Under the pieces are notes generated by a model that was not told where the DNA came from, ran no database searches, and worked only from the letters and a program-made list of their open reading frames with translations. From Kroppenstedtia sanguinis (GTDB taxonomy: Bacteria > Bacillota > Bacilli > Thermoactinomycetales > DSM-45169), in assembly GCF_050433445.1 (NCBI RefSeq), contig NZ_JBNPXF010000013.1:23546-87545 (forward strand): 64,000 nucleotides of DNA, given 5' to 3'. Numbering within the stretch: position 1 is the stretch's first letter; every line of letters starts with the position of its first letter. The translations under genes and the position numbers were made by a program. Below, one piece after another: positions 1 through 8,031 of this stretch.

Positions 1-2007
1 AACAAAAAATATTCTGTATCCGACCCTGTATTTAAAGAAGCTGTCGACGGAGCAAAACAAATTATCCAGCAAAATGATCTTGTTGCCTCCGTGGAAACTT
101 ACTATGAGACAAAAAATGAGAAGCTGGTTTCCAAAGATCAAAAGAAAACCTTTTTAATGATCGGGATTGAGGGAACAGAGAATCAAGCCAACAACTTGGT
201 ACCTAAGCTGAGTGAACAACTGACCCAACAAGGCGGGAGCGAATTAAAAAACTTTAAATGGTGGGTCACCGGCGGCCCCTCACTCACCTATGCCCTCAAT
301 GATGCCACCAAACAAGAAGTCACCAAGGCAGAAATCATCGCCATCCCGGCCATGATTCTCATTCTACTGGTCGTACTGGGAACAGCGGCATCAACCGTTG
401 TCCCTCTGATCATGATCGCCTTTGCCCTGGGTACCACCATGGCTGTCTGTTATTTCATCGCCGATCAGGTCACTCTCAATATATTGCTAACCAATGCGGT
501 CAGTATGATCGGACTCGGCGTGGTGGTGGATTACTGCCTGTTCCTGATGAGTCGCTTCCGTCAGGAATTACAAAAGTATGAATCGAAAAAAGCGGTCCGG
601 ATTTCTGTAATGACTGCCGGAAGAGCGGTGTTTTTCTCCGGAGTCACCGTTGCCATCAGTCTTTCGTCCCTATTTTTACCAAATATCATGATTTTCAATT
701 CCATCGCCATTGGCGGGGTGGTTGTTGTTATCTTCTCCGTTTTGGTTGCCAACACCCTGTTGCCTTCTGTGTTGGTCTTGATGGGAACAAAAATCAATTG
801 GGGTGCCATCCCCTTTCTGCAAAGAAAAAAGTCACGATCCCGCTGGGAATCTTTCTCCCACCGTCTAATGAAACGCCCAGTTCTGTTCCTGATCCCAGTT
901 ATTTTACTGTTGCTGGTATTTTCTTGGCCGGTCCAACAGGTCAAAATGCAGGTTCCGGTAGCCTCCGCCTCGATTTTACCTGAAAATAACACCGCCCGAG
1001 ACGGATTTGAAGTATTGGCCGGTGAATTCGGCCAGGGAGATGTCTTCCCCATCGAGGTCGCCATGCGATCCAAAAACGGAAATATCCTTTCACCGGACAG
1101 TTTGGAAGATATTGATTCCGTTACAAGAAAGATAGAGAAGCTGGACAATGTTAAAGAAGTGACCAGTTTAACCAACTGGAACAAGGATTGGAAGCTTGAT
1201 CAGTATAAACGAATTTATAAAAACACCGACTCTCTTCCTGATGATGCACAAAATCAGTTGTCCAATCTTGTAAACCTGAATCGTGGCCAAGATACCGCGA
1301 TCCTTCTCGTGTCAGCCAAGACACCAGCAGACAGCAAAGCCACCCATGATCTGGTGAAAGAGGTCCGACAGGTATTGGATCATGAAACCATTCAAACATT
1401 TCAATATCATGTTGGAGGAGAAACAGCTACAGGCTTGGACTTTGACCAACGTGTCATCGGCAGCTTCCCCTATATCATCGTCACCGTTCTCGCGATCAGT
1501 TTCTTTATCCTGGTAATCACTTTCCGATCCCTGCTAATTCCGCTGAAGGCATTGATGTTGAACAGCCTTGTTATGCTGGCCAGCCTAGGATTGCTCGTCT
1601 ATTTATTTCTTGACGGCGAAGGCTCCACTATTAACTCCGTCACCCCCGTTGTTCTCTTTGCCGTATTGTTCGGTTTGAGTATGGACTATGAAGTATTGAT
1701 TATCAGTCGAATGCGTGAGTTCCATGAAGCCGGTTTTTCCAACCGGGAGAGTGTGGCCAAAGGAATAGCGGCCACCGCTGGCTTGGTGAACGGAGCGGCT
1801 GCGATCATGATTGCTGTGTTTGCCGCTTTTTCCCTGGTGAAGATCCGAATCGTCGCTGAACTGGGTTTCGGCTTGGCCATATCCATCCTGTTGGATGCCA
1901 CGCTGGTCCGTTCCGTATTGGTTCCAACTTCGATGCGTTTGCTGGGGAGTGCAAACTGGTGGCTACCGTTCATCAGGTCAAGAAAAATAAAAGGTGAGGC
2001 CGTATGA
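1..2007 (+). CDS. MMPL/RND-family transporter, 5' end outside window
   Basis: The reading frame is open from base 1 with no stop, so the N-terminus lies left of the window; the GTG at 91 is internal. The visible ~668 residues hold two MMPL repeats. Each has hydrophobic helices and the family's Asp-Tyr signature: GVVVDYCLFLMSRFR in the first half and GLSMDYEVLIISRMRE in the second. Between them is an extracytoplasmic loop domain. Such proteins export lipids, polyketides or other hydrophobic products using the proton gradient. The gene overlaps the next by 4 bp (ATGA), so the two are translationally coupled. The substrate is unknown; FabG and SRPBCC neighbours hint at a lipid or polyketide-like product (inference). 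Confidence 0.9.
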   Translation, partial: NKKYSVSDPVFKEAVDGAKQIIQQNDLVASVETYYETKNEKLVSKDQKKTFLMIGIEGTENQANNLVPKLSEQLTQQGGSELKNFKWWVTGGPSLTYALNDATKQEVTKAEIIAIPAMILILLVVLGTAASTVVPLIMIAFALGTTMAVCYFIADQVTLNILLTNAVSMIGLGVVVDYCLFLMSRFRQELQKYESKKAVRISVMTAGRAVFFSGVTVAISLSSLFLPNIMIFNSIAIGGVVVVIFSVLVANTLLPSVLVLMGTKINWGAIPFLQRKKSRSRWESFSHRLMKRPVLFLIPVILLLLVFSWPVQQVKMQVPVASASILPENNTARDGFEVLAGEFGQGDVFPIEVAMRSKNGNILSPDSLEDIDSVTRKIEKLDNVKEVTSLTNWNKDWKLDQYKRIYKNTDSLPDDAQNQLSNLVNLNRGQDTAILLVSAKTPADSKATHDLVKEVRQVLDHETIQTFQYHVGGETATGLDFDQRVIGSFPYIIVTVLAISFFILVITFRSLLIPLKALMLNSLVMLASLGLLVYLFLDGEGSTINSVTPVVLFAVLFGLSMDYEVLIISRMREFHEAGFSNRESVAKGIAATAGLVNGAAAIMIAVFAAFSLVKIRIVAELGFGLAISILLDATLVRSVLVPTSMRLLGSANWWLPFIRSRKIKGEAV

Positions 2008-2612
2008 TTTACACGATTGGGCTACCAACATTCAACGATTTGAACGAATGGACTCCCGACACAGACATTCATTTTCAAACCGAAGATATCCTGGTCATTC
2101 ATGCTGTGGGGAACCGAATTTATTGGGAATCTGGTCCCTCTTCCCAATCTTTCAGGCTAAAAGAAATTCTGCCCACTCCATTACAAAGGCAACGGATACA
2201 TCAATTCTTGTGTCGGGGTGGAACCATTATCACTTCGCTCACAGATCCCGAACAACCGTTAACGATACCCGTATTCGAAGAAGAAGTTCTCAATTATCCG
2301 AGAGAACGCCTGACTCTACAAAAAAGCGATTCCCCACTTATGGATATTCAAATCGATCCATATGATTGGCTTCCGGAAATTTGTAATCAGGTTCTGGTGA
2401 ACTTATTCAAGCAATACTGGCATTTCAATCAAAAAGTTATCTCTTTTCAACAACAATCCAACCTGATCACCAGTACCTCCTTTGAAGGGTTTATACTACC
2501 CATCGGTTCCGGAAAAGGCCGACTGGTCCTTACTCCATTATTATCGTCTTCTCCGATGCCCGATTTCACAAAAAAATTGAAACTGCTCATCGCAGAACTC
2601 CAGGAGGCTTGA
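2004..2612 (+). CDS. Hypothetical protein, 202 aa, coupled to MMPL gene
   Basis: The ATG at 2004 overlaps the stop of the MMPL gene, and the end lies 4 bp before fabG, so this sits inside an operon. I do not recognise the family. The sequence has no signal peptide and no clear membrane segment and looks like a soluble alpha/beta protein. A central stretch with CRGGTIITSL resembles the glycine-rich turns of glutamine-amidotransferase-like folds, but no catalytic Cys-His-Glu set is evident. Its position between an exporter and a ketoreductase suggests an accessory role in the same pathway (inference). Confidence 0.75.
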   Translation: MIYTIGLPTFNDLNEWTPDTDIHFQTEDILVIHAVGNRIYWESGPSSQSFRLKEILPTPLQRQRIHQFLCRGGTIITSLTDPEQPLTIPVFEEEVLNYPRERLTLQKSDSPLMDIQIDPYDWLPEICNQVLVNLFKQYWHFNQKVISFQQQSNLITSTSFEGFILPIGSGKGRLVLTPLLSSSPMPDFTKKLKLLIAELQEA

Positions 2613-2616
2613 TTCC

Positions 2617-3360
2617 ATGATGTTACGGGACAAAACCGTGGTGGTTACCGGTGGATCACGGGGAATCGGAAGACAGATCGCTTGCACCTTGAGTAAAGAA
2701 GGTGCAAGCGTGGTGATCAATTATGTAAAGAATAAGGAAGAAGCTGAATCCACATTGCAACAGATCCGCCGGAACGGGGGAATTGCAGATATTTATAGAG
2801 CGGACATCGCCGACGAAAAACAAGCACAGGAATTAATCGAATTTACCTGTCACAAGTATGGACAAGTGGATGTATTGGTTAACAATGCCGGAATTACTCG
2901 TGATTCTTTACTGATCCAGATGCCGGCTGAAAGTTGGGATAAGGTAATTCGCACAAACCTCCGGGGACCCTTTCTATCCAGCAAATATTCACTTCGCAAA
3001 ATGTTGCGCCAACGTTCGGGTAAGATTATCAATATCTCATCCATCTGCGGTCTTTTAGGGAATGCAGGCCAAGCAAATTACTCTGCCTCCAAGGCAGGAA
3101 TCATCGGTCTGACCAAGTCGATTGCTCAGGAATACAGTTCCAAAGGAATTACAGCCAATGTGGTGTCACCCGGCCCCATTAAAACCGAGATGACCTTGAA
3201 AGTACCGGAAGAAATCATGAAACAAAAGGTGGAATCAACCATGATGCAACGACCCGGTTCCGCAAAGGAAGTCTCTCATGTTGTTTTGTTTCTGGCTTCC
3301 TGTTTAGGGGATTATGTAAACGGGGAAGTGATCCGGGTAGATGGTGGGATTAAATACTAA
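2617..3360 (+). CDS. fabG: 3-oxoacyl-ACP reductase FabG-like short-chain dehydrogenase
   Basis: A 247-residue classical SDR, the usual FabG length. It has the cofactor motif TGGSRGIG (residues 11-18), NNAG (89-92), a catalytic Ser near 141 and the YSASK motif with Tyr155 and Lys159. FabG-type enzymes reduce 3-ketoacyl thioesters with NADPH. A CAGGAGG ribosome site precedes the ATG. The gene is the last of a three-gene operon with the MMPL exporter and stands apart from any fab cluster, so it may serve a dedicated pathway rather than housekeeping fatty-acid synthesis. Substrate is not deducible. Confidence 0.9.
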   Translation: MMLRDKTVVVTGGSRGIGRQIACTLSKEGASVVINYVKNKEEAESTLQQIRRNGGIADIYRADIADEKQAQELIEFTCHKYGQVDVLVNNAGITRDSLLIQMPAESWDKVIRTNLRGPFLSSKYSLRKMLRQRSGKIINISSICGLLGNAGQANYSASKAGIIGLTKSIAQEYSSKGITANVVSPGPIKTEMTLKVPEEIMKQKVESTMMQRPGSAKEVSHVVLFLASCLGDYVNGEVIRVDGGIKY

Positions 3361-3395
3361 AATCACTAAAAATGGACATTAGATACTTCCATATG

Positions 3396-3422
3396 TTATA
3401 TTATATCGAAAATATAATATAA
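3396..3422. promoter_or_regulatory. Perfect AT-only inverted repeat upstream of regulator gene
   Basis: Arms TTATATTATAT (3396-3406) and ATATAATATAA (3412-3422) are exact reverse complements around CGAAA. The repeat ends 14 bp before the ATG of the winged-helix gene and overlaps any sensible -10 region. It could be an autoregulatory operator or a weak terminator for fabG, but it has no GC stem. Confidence 0.55.
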
Positions 3423-3435
3423 TATTGGTGGTCTG

Positions 3436-4068
3436 ATGGAAAACAAACACATCATTTTATATTCGGGAAACACTTGGTTAATTCAACTGATTACCCATTT
3501 GTTCCAACACGACGGGATTCAAGTGGTCGTTGTTAAAAGCCCAATGGATATAAAACCCGCCCTTACCAAGAAGGGATGTATCTCCTTGATGCTTGATTTT
3601 CCGGAGCCGGATGAAAGTGACTTTCATCTATGGAAAGAGTTGTCCCATGATTGCAAGGTTGCCATATTGATTTTCAGTTCAAACAACCAAACTGTGTCTC
3701 ATTTTGTCACACGGGAAAATGCTGCTATTTTCATGCACACCCCTTTAAGTAAACTGTTTCAAGCGTTGTATCCCGGGCAAAAAACCATTCGATTGAATTC
3801 GGATACGTTTTTTGACATTGCTGGCCACTGTATTGACAAACGTGGGGAACGATCCCACCTTTCCACGATCGAATTCAAACTTCTCTATCTTCTGACCCTC
3901 CACAGGGGTCAAGCCGTTTCTTCGACAGATCTAATCCAAGACGCTGAATTGCCCGATTTGAATTCACTTTATGTTTATATTAGCAAGCTGAGGGAAAAAG
4001 TCGAAGACTCACCCAAAAGACCAAAGATTTTGGTTACCGAGAGGGGCGTCGGATATAAAATTCTGTAA
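3436..4068 (+). CDS. Winged-helix regulator with degenerate receiver domain
   Basis: A 210-residue protein. The C-terminal ~95 residues match the OmpR/PhoB DNA-binding fold (trans_reg_C): LSTIEFKLLYLLTLHRGQAVSS, then YVYISKLREKVE and the closing wing TERGVGYKIL. The N-terminal ~115 residues align in shape with a receiver domain. The usual DD pair and phospho-accepting Asp in the expected DxxxP setting are not evident, and no histidine kinase gene is adjacent. It is probably a phosphorylation-independent (orphan) regulator of the neighbouring operon. A GGTGG ribosome site and a perfect AT palindrome precede it. Confidence 0.75.
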   Translation: MENKHIILYSGNTWLIQLITHLFQHDGIQVVVVKSPMDIKPALTKKGCISLMLDFPEPDESDFHLWKELSHDCKVAILIFSSNNQTVSHFVTRENAAIFMHTPLSKLFQALYPGQKTIRLNSDTFFDIAGHCIDKRGERSHLSTIEFKLLYLLTLHRGQAVSSTDLIQDAELPDLNSLYVYISKLREKVEDSPKRPKILVTERGVGYKIL

Positions 4069-4089
4069 GTTTGAAAGGAGTGTGCGTTC

Positions 4090-4527
4090 ATTATCCGATT
4101 CCAAAATGAGGTTGTCATCAATCAAGGTCGGGAGCGTGTTTTTGCTTACATAGCCAATGTTCAAAAGGCAACGGAATGGAATTATGCTGTCATCCGAGTG
4201 GAGGAAATCCAGCGAAAAAAAGACATCATCGGCTCCGAGTATGTTCTCGTGCGAATGTTTGCAAACAAGGAAGCCCGGGATCACATCGTGGTCACGCAAC
4301 ATCTTCCCGGGCAGCGTTTTGCGGTTGAGTCCATTGCCGGTGGACCCTTTCCCTATGGTTTGGAATACAATTTTGCCGACAAGGATGGGGCAACGGTGGT
4401 CACTAACAAAGCCCGGTTCAAACCCAGGGGCTTTAAAGGCATGCTAGCCTCTTTGGCAGTCCCCCGGATCAAAAAGGAAGTGTTTCACAATCTGTGTATC
4501 ATGAAAAAGATCGTGGAGTCGGGGTAA
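4090..4527 (+). CDS. SRPBCC (START-like/polyketide cyclase) protein with probable ATT start
   Basis: The reading frame contains the typical SRPBCC opening, FQNEVVINQGRERVFAYIAN, then a strand-rich domain ending in a C-terminal helix, about 145 residues. These helix-grip proteins bind hydrophobic ligands. No ATG, GTG or TTG lies in frame ahead of this conserved N-terminus. The first in-frame GTG is at 4198 and would delete the first helix. A strong GAAAGGAG site at 4073-4080 is placed 9 nt before ATT at 4090, which I take as the start. The alternative is a truncated 109-residue product from 4198. Confidence 0.7.
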   Translation: MIRFQNEVVINQGRERVFAYIANVQKATEWNYAVIRVEEIQRKKDIIGSEYVLVRMFANKEARDHIVVTQHLPGQRFAVESIAGGPFPYGLEYNFADKDGATVVTNKARFKPRGFKGMLASLAVPRIKKEVFHNLCIMKKIVESG

Positions 4528-4793
4528 CTAACAGCACCGACGCCACTTCAAACCTCATGCGGTGGGACGTCATAAAAAAACATCGAAGAGTCATAAAAAC
4601 AAACCGAAACCTGGATCCCATGGTCTTGGCTTGTTTTGTTGATGCGGCCCGCCGAAGAGGTTTTTTGGTAACCGCCATTCACAATCACTGGTTGTTTGAA
4701 AAACCCCGCCTGATGTACCTTCATTTGGAGTCCGTCGAAAACCCCGTGCAATTCGCAATCAAACTGAGAAAGGCTTTAAATTTGTTAAATTGA
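4494..4793 (+). CDS. Short DUF1259 (LppY/LpqO-type) protein
   Basis: The C-terminal half carries VTAIHNHWLFEKPRLMYLH followed by an amphipathic ALNLL-type helix, which I recognise as the conserved end of DUF1259 (LppY/LpqO family). The function of that family is unknown to me. The usual members are longer; here only about 80-99 residues are present. A GTG start at 4494 overlaps the SRPBCC gene by 34 bp. ATG at 4557 is the other option, and neither has a good ribosome site. It could be a truncated gene kept by read-through coupling. An IS200/IS605-like hairpin starts 6 bp after the stop. Confidence 0.6.
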   Translation: MYHEKDRGVGVTNSTDATSNLMRWDVIKKHRRVIKTNRNLDPMVLACFVDAARRRGFLVTAIHNHWLFEKPRLMYLHLESVENPVQFAIKLRKALNLLN

Positions 4794-4798
4794 CACTC

Positions 4799-4857
4799 CC
4801 CACGCCTAAAAGGCGTGGGATTCTTGGGTAATCTCCAGTAACCCGGAGAAATGGACC
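4799..4857. repeat. IS200/IS605-like end hairpin, copy 1
   Basis: CCCACGCCT-AAA-AGGCGTGGG forms a 9-bp perfect hairpin (4799-4819). It is followed by GGATTCTTGGGTAATCTCCA and a block with GGAGAAATGG. The latter part recurs at 19880-19919. Hairpins of this sequence type sit at the ends of IS200/IS605 elements; no tnpA or tnpB remains here, so this is a relic or solo end. It may also terminate the DUF1259 transcript. Confidence 0.5.
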
Positions 4858-5063
4858 TGATGATGAGGTTTATTAACCCTAAAAAAAGGAATAGGATTCC
4901 AGGAGGAAAAATCCGACAAGCTTCTTGTCAACCCCAAATAAACTATGGATTGTCACAGCTTCCACCGGTCTCCCCAGGAAATTTCCCAAAGTATGTTAAA
5001 GTAAGAGTTGTGTCGTCGGCGGTTCTTTTTGACTCCGCCTAAAATTGAACAGGAGGACATTCT

Positions 5064-5612
5064 GTGAATTGGTATAACCGTCTTAACAAGTACTTTCCCG
5101 AGGAAGAAATGAAAGCCTACGGCCAACTGTGCGACTTGATCCACGACCAGGACATGTACCACAAAGAGGAAACGGAAGACTACCTCGTCCTGTACGGTGA
5201 ATTCTCTTCCTTCGTCTTTGTGGATTACCTGCTGGTGAATCAAAAGCTGCGAGGCAAGGGTGTCGGAGGCCAGGTGATCCAAAAACTGAAGGCCAAAGGA
5301 AAACCGATCCTGCTGGAGGTGGAGCCTGTAGACCCTGAAGTGGCCGATACCCAAAAACGGGTCCGTTTCTATCAGAGAAATGGATTCAAAATTGCCGATC
5401 GCATCCAGTATGCATTGGAAACCAAAGACGGAGACACCTTTACACTGAATATCCATTACTGGAGTCCCCAGCCTATCGGACAAAAATCAATCCTGGACAT
5501 GATGACTCAAGTTTGCAATCAAATCCACGGCTACCGCTCCAAACAATATTACGGCCGAAATTATGCCGATCCGGACAAAGTTCTGAAACTGAAAGAGCCC
5601 ATACTCAACTGA
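5064..5612 (+). CDS. GNAT-family N-acetyltransferase
   Basis: A 182-residue protein starting at GTG behind a CAGGAGG site. The central part shows the GNAT core: a beta-strand VFVDYLLVNQKLRGKGVGG containing the acetyl-CoA-binding R/Q-x-x-G-x-G/A loop (RGKGVGG), then LLEVEPVDP and RFYQRNGFKI, the conserved C-terminal strand-turn. GNAT enzymes transfer acetyl from acetyl-CoA to amines; the substrate is not predictable. It is a single gene flanked by an IS-like hairpin and its own terminator (5621-5660). Confidence 0.85.
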   Translation: MNWYNRLNKYFPEEEMKAYGQLCDLIHDQDMYHKEETEDYLVLYGEFSSFVFVDYLLVNQKLRGKGVGGQVIQKLKAKGKPILLEVEPVDPEVADTQKRVRFYQRNGFKIADRIQYALETKDGDTFTLNIHYWSPQPIGQKSILDMMTQVCNQIHGYRSKQYYGRNYADPDKVLKLKEPILN

Positions 5613-5620
5613 ACTGAAAC

Positions 5621-5660
5621 AAACCCGGACTCCACGAGAGGTGGGGCTGGGTTTATTTTT
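5621..5660 (+). terminator. Terminator of the GNAT gene
   Basis: AAACCC (5621-5626) pairs with GGGTTT (5649-5654), with an inner CCAC/GTGG stem, followed by TATTTTTT. Confidence 0.75.
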
Positions 5661-5766
5661 TCGCTCTACGTCCCTTGCCGGGAAAATTCGTGGACATGCA
5701 TTTCCCGGAATCCACTACGACTTGACTGTGATACAATGGGGAAGTCCACCGAAGGGAGGCAATATC

Positions 5767-6204
5767 ATGAGCATCAAAGGAAGCATTGAAATGGAAAATG
5801 GCGGGAAGATTGAAATCCAGTTCTTCCCCGACGCCGCACCCAACACCGTAGCCAACTTCCGCAAACTGGCCGATGAAGGCTTTTACAACGGATTAACCTT
5901 CCATCGCGTCATCCCCGGATTTGTCAGCCAGGGAGGGTGCCCGTTAGGCAACGGACGGGGAGATGCCGGTTATACCATTGCCTGCGAAACAGAAAATAAC
6001 CCTTACCGGCACGAACCCGGTTCTCTTTCCATGGCCCACGCCGGCAAAGATACCGGCTCCTGCCAGTTCTTCATTGTTCATGAAGCTCAGCCCCATCTCG
6101 ACGGAATTCACACGGTCTTCGGCAAAGTAACCCAGGGACTGGACGTGGCCCTCAACATGAAAAACGGCGACCGGATGAAAGAGGTCCAGGTCTGGGAAGA
6201 TTAA
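5767..6204 (+). CDS. ppiB: Peptidyl-prolyl cis-trans isomerase, cyclophilin type
   Basis: A 145-residue cytoplasmic cyclophilin, the normal size for Bacillus PpiB. The motifs are FHRVIPGFVSQGG (active-site Arg and Phe), GSLSMAHAG, SCQFFIV and LDGIHTVFGKV. The start is ATG 5767 behind GGGAGG; the longer upstream frame has no ribosome site and no homology. The enzyme catalyses X-Pro isomerisation in protein folding. Single gene with a strong terminator. Confidence 0.95.
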   Translation: MSIKGSIEMENGGKIEIQFFPDAAPNTVANFRKLADEGFYNGLTFHRVIPGFVSQGGCPLGNGRGDAGYTIACETENNPYRHEPGSLSMAHAGKDTGSCQFFIVHEAQPHLDGIHTVFGKVTQGLDVALNMKNGDRMKEVQVWED

Positions 6205-6215
6205 TCCAAAAAAGC

Positions 6216-6252
6216 AACACCGGGCGGATTTCATCACAGCCCGGTGTTCGTC
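6216..6252 (+). terminator. Terminator hairpin after ppiB
   Basis: AACACCGGGC (6216-6225) and GCCCGGTGTT (6239-6248) form a 10-bp perfect stem. The run of T after it is weak, and A-rich sequence precedes it, so it may work in both directions. Confidence 0.7.
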
Positions 6253-6758
6253 AATTTAGGTCTTTCACCAGATGAATGTCTAAAGGCTCCAGGGCATATA
6301 GTCGCAGGTCCACCTTCGGGGCCAGCCGACAACCATATGCAAGTCGCTGAAATGTAGAGTTGATTCGCCTGTTTCTCCCGAGCCTATCGGCGGATCTCAC
6401 CCATCCGTTTCCGGGCCATCCTTTGCCGTCGATATTTACGGCTTACATAGAGAAAAGCCATCTGCAACTGATCCCGCTTCTCTCCAATCCACTCTCCGCC
6501 TAACACCGCCATCCCTACCAGCCGGTCCCCAGTTAATGCTCCTAGACAGTGGCCGCCCTTACTTAGGATGGGAAGTAACATGCGATGATTCTTTTCCATC
6601 GTCTCCGGTGTCTAGGTGGGCACCTGAGTATCGATCCGCTCCCGGTGCAATTCTCCCTCCCGAAACAGGTATTGGTAGGTCACCTCCTCCGACCGATCAA
6701 TCTCCCCCATTCGATCCAGTCTGCTTCTCCCAACTCTTCGATACCAATCATAATTCAT
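6251..6758 (-). pseudogene. Decayed GNAT-family acetyltransferase gene
   Basis: On the minus strand an ATG at 6758 with a GGGAGA site opens a frame beginning MNYDWYRR, then IDRSEEVTYQYLFREGEL. It is cut by an in-frame TAG (6612-6614), continues as METNHRM-like sequence to LYVSRKYRRQRMARKRMGEIRR, a GNAT acetyl-CoA-binding segment, and stops at 6384-6386. Downstream, AREKQANQLYISAT lies in another frame and CRLAPKVDLRLYALEPLDIHL in a third, ending at TGA 6251-6253. One nonsense change plus at least two frameshifts make this a clear pseudogene rather than a sequencing slip. The three pieces together give a normal-length GNAT protein. Confidence 0.8.
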
Positions 6759-6773
6759 TCTCCCTTCCGCTTA

Positions 6774-6803
6774 AAAAAAGCCGGGGGATCCCCCGGCACG
6801 GCT
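6774..6803 (-). terminator. Terminator of lplA
   Basis: A self-complementary block, CCGGGGGATCCCCCGG, followed on the minus strand by a run of seven T, directly after the lplA stop. Confidence 0.85.
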
Positions 6804-6809
6804 CTCACA

Positions 6810-7802
6810 TCAATAAACCAGATCGATAAACTCTTCCTTGGATACCTTTCCGAAATACTCCCCGATGTCGATCCCTTCCAAAGCCTTGGCGATCTCCTCC
6901 CGATCATAGCGACAGCCGGTAAGCCGATCCTGAATCTCCCGGACATCCTTCACTCCAAAAAAGTCGCCGAAGATCGTACAACCCTCGATCATGCCCTTTT
7001 CCACCTGCAGGCGCACATCAATACTTCCCGCCCCTTCAAAGCGCCGGGAATACTCTACATTAAATTTAGGGGAGTGGCCGACGTTCCAGTCCCAGTTACG
7101 GTAGCGTTCCTCAGAAATTTGATGGATGATCTCCCAGTCCGCTTCGGTAAGATGGTATTGGGGAATCTCCGCCTCTCCCTCAAAGATATAGCGAAGCAGA
7201 ATCTCGCGGAATTCCTCCACAGACAGCTTGCGATCCAGAAACTCGCTGATATTGGCCACCCGGCTCCGCACCGATTTGGTGCTTTTCGACTGGAACTTCT
7301 CCTTTTTCACATTCAAAGCTTCCGCCACTTGGCCCAAATCCACATCCAACATCAGCGTACCGTGACTAAACATCCGTCCCTTGGTGCTGAATTGGGCGTT
7401 GCCGGAGATCTTCTTCTCCCCGACCTGGATGTCGTTGCGCCCGGTCATCTCCGCATCGACCCCCAGTCGGTTCAACGCCTTGATCACCGGTTCGGTAAAC
7501 TTGCGGAAGTTGAGGAAACTGTCTCCGTCATCTTTGGTAATAAAGCTGAAATTCAAATTCCCCCGGTCATGATAGACCGCCCCGCCCCCGGACAGCCGCC
7601 GGACCACATGGATCCCATGCTCCCGGCAATAGTCCACATGAATCTCTTCCACCGTGTTCTGGTTCCGTCCGATGATGATGGAAGGATCATTGATATAAAA
7701 CAAGAGATACGTCTCGTTGATATCCAGATGCTTCAACACATATTCCTCAATCGCGAGATTCACCCGCGGATCGTAGTGATTCTGGTTGTCGATAAACAGC
7801 AA
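6810..7802 (-). CDS. lplA: Lipoate-protein ligase A
   Basis: A 330-residue protein with the biotin/lipoate ligase fold. Motifs include NLAIEEYVL near the N-terminus, IIIGRNQNTVEEI, RRLSGGGAVYHDRGNLNFSF (the adenylate/lipoate-binding loop) and KISGNAQ. The C-terminal accessory domain typical of LplA/LplJ is present. It activates free lipoate with ATP and attaches it to E2 or GcvH lysines, scavenging exogenous lipoate. The start is TTG at 7802 preceded by GGGAGG. It stands alone with its own terminator. Confidence 0.93.
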   Translation of the reverse strand: MLFIDNQNHYDPRVNLAIEEYVLKHLDINETYLLFYINDPSIIIGRNQNTVEEIHVDYCREHGIHVVRRLSGGGAVYHDRGNLNFSFITKDDGDSFLNFRKFTEPVIKALNRLGVDAEMTGRNDIQVGEKKISGNAQFSTKGRMFSHGTLMLDVDLGQVAEALNVKKEKFQSKSTKSVRSRVANISEFLDRKLSVEEFREILLRYIFEGEAEIPQYHLTEADWEIIHQISEERYRNWDWNVGHSPKFNVEYSRRFEGAGSIDVRLQVEKGMIEGCTIFGDFFGVKDVREIQDRLTGCRYDREEIAKALEGIDIGEYFGKVSKEEFIDLVY

Positions 7803-7969
7803 ACCCCTTCGCCTCCCTGTGTCATTTATACCTACTTAATTGTAGTCAATGTAGGAGGGACAAGCAATTGGGGGGCAGGGGTTATGTGTCGGCAAGATAG
7901 CAGGCGGGATCGGCCCGTGTTGCCAGTCTCAGTTCAATTCCAACCTTCAATGCTCCCCCTTCTTTTCGG

Positions 7970-8012
7970 TGGAAAAAATCCCCTCCCGGACTTTAACCTG
8001 GAGGGAGGGGAT
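7970..8012 (-). terminator. Terminator of the SUKH gene pair
   Basis: ATCCCCTCCC (7978-7987) pairs with GGGAGGGGAT (8003-8012). On the minus strand it is followed by TTTTTT. Confidence 0.85.
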
Positions 8013-8031
8013 GATAACAAAGTAACCACCT

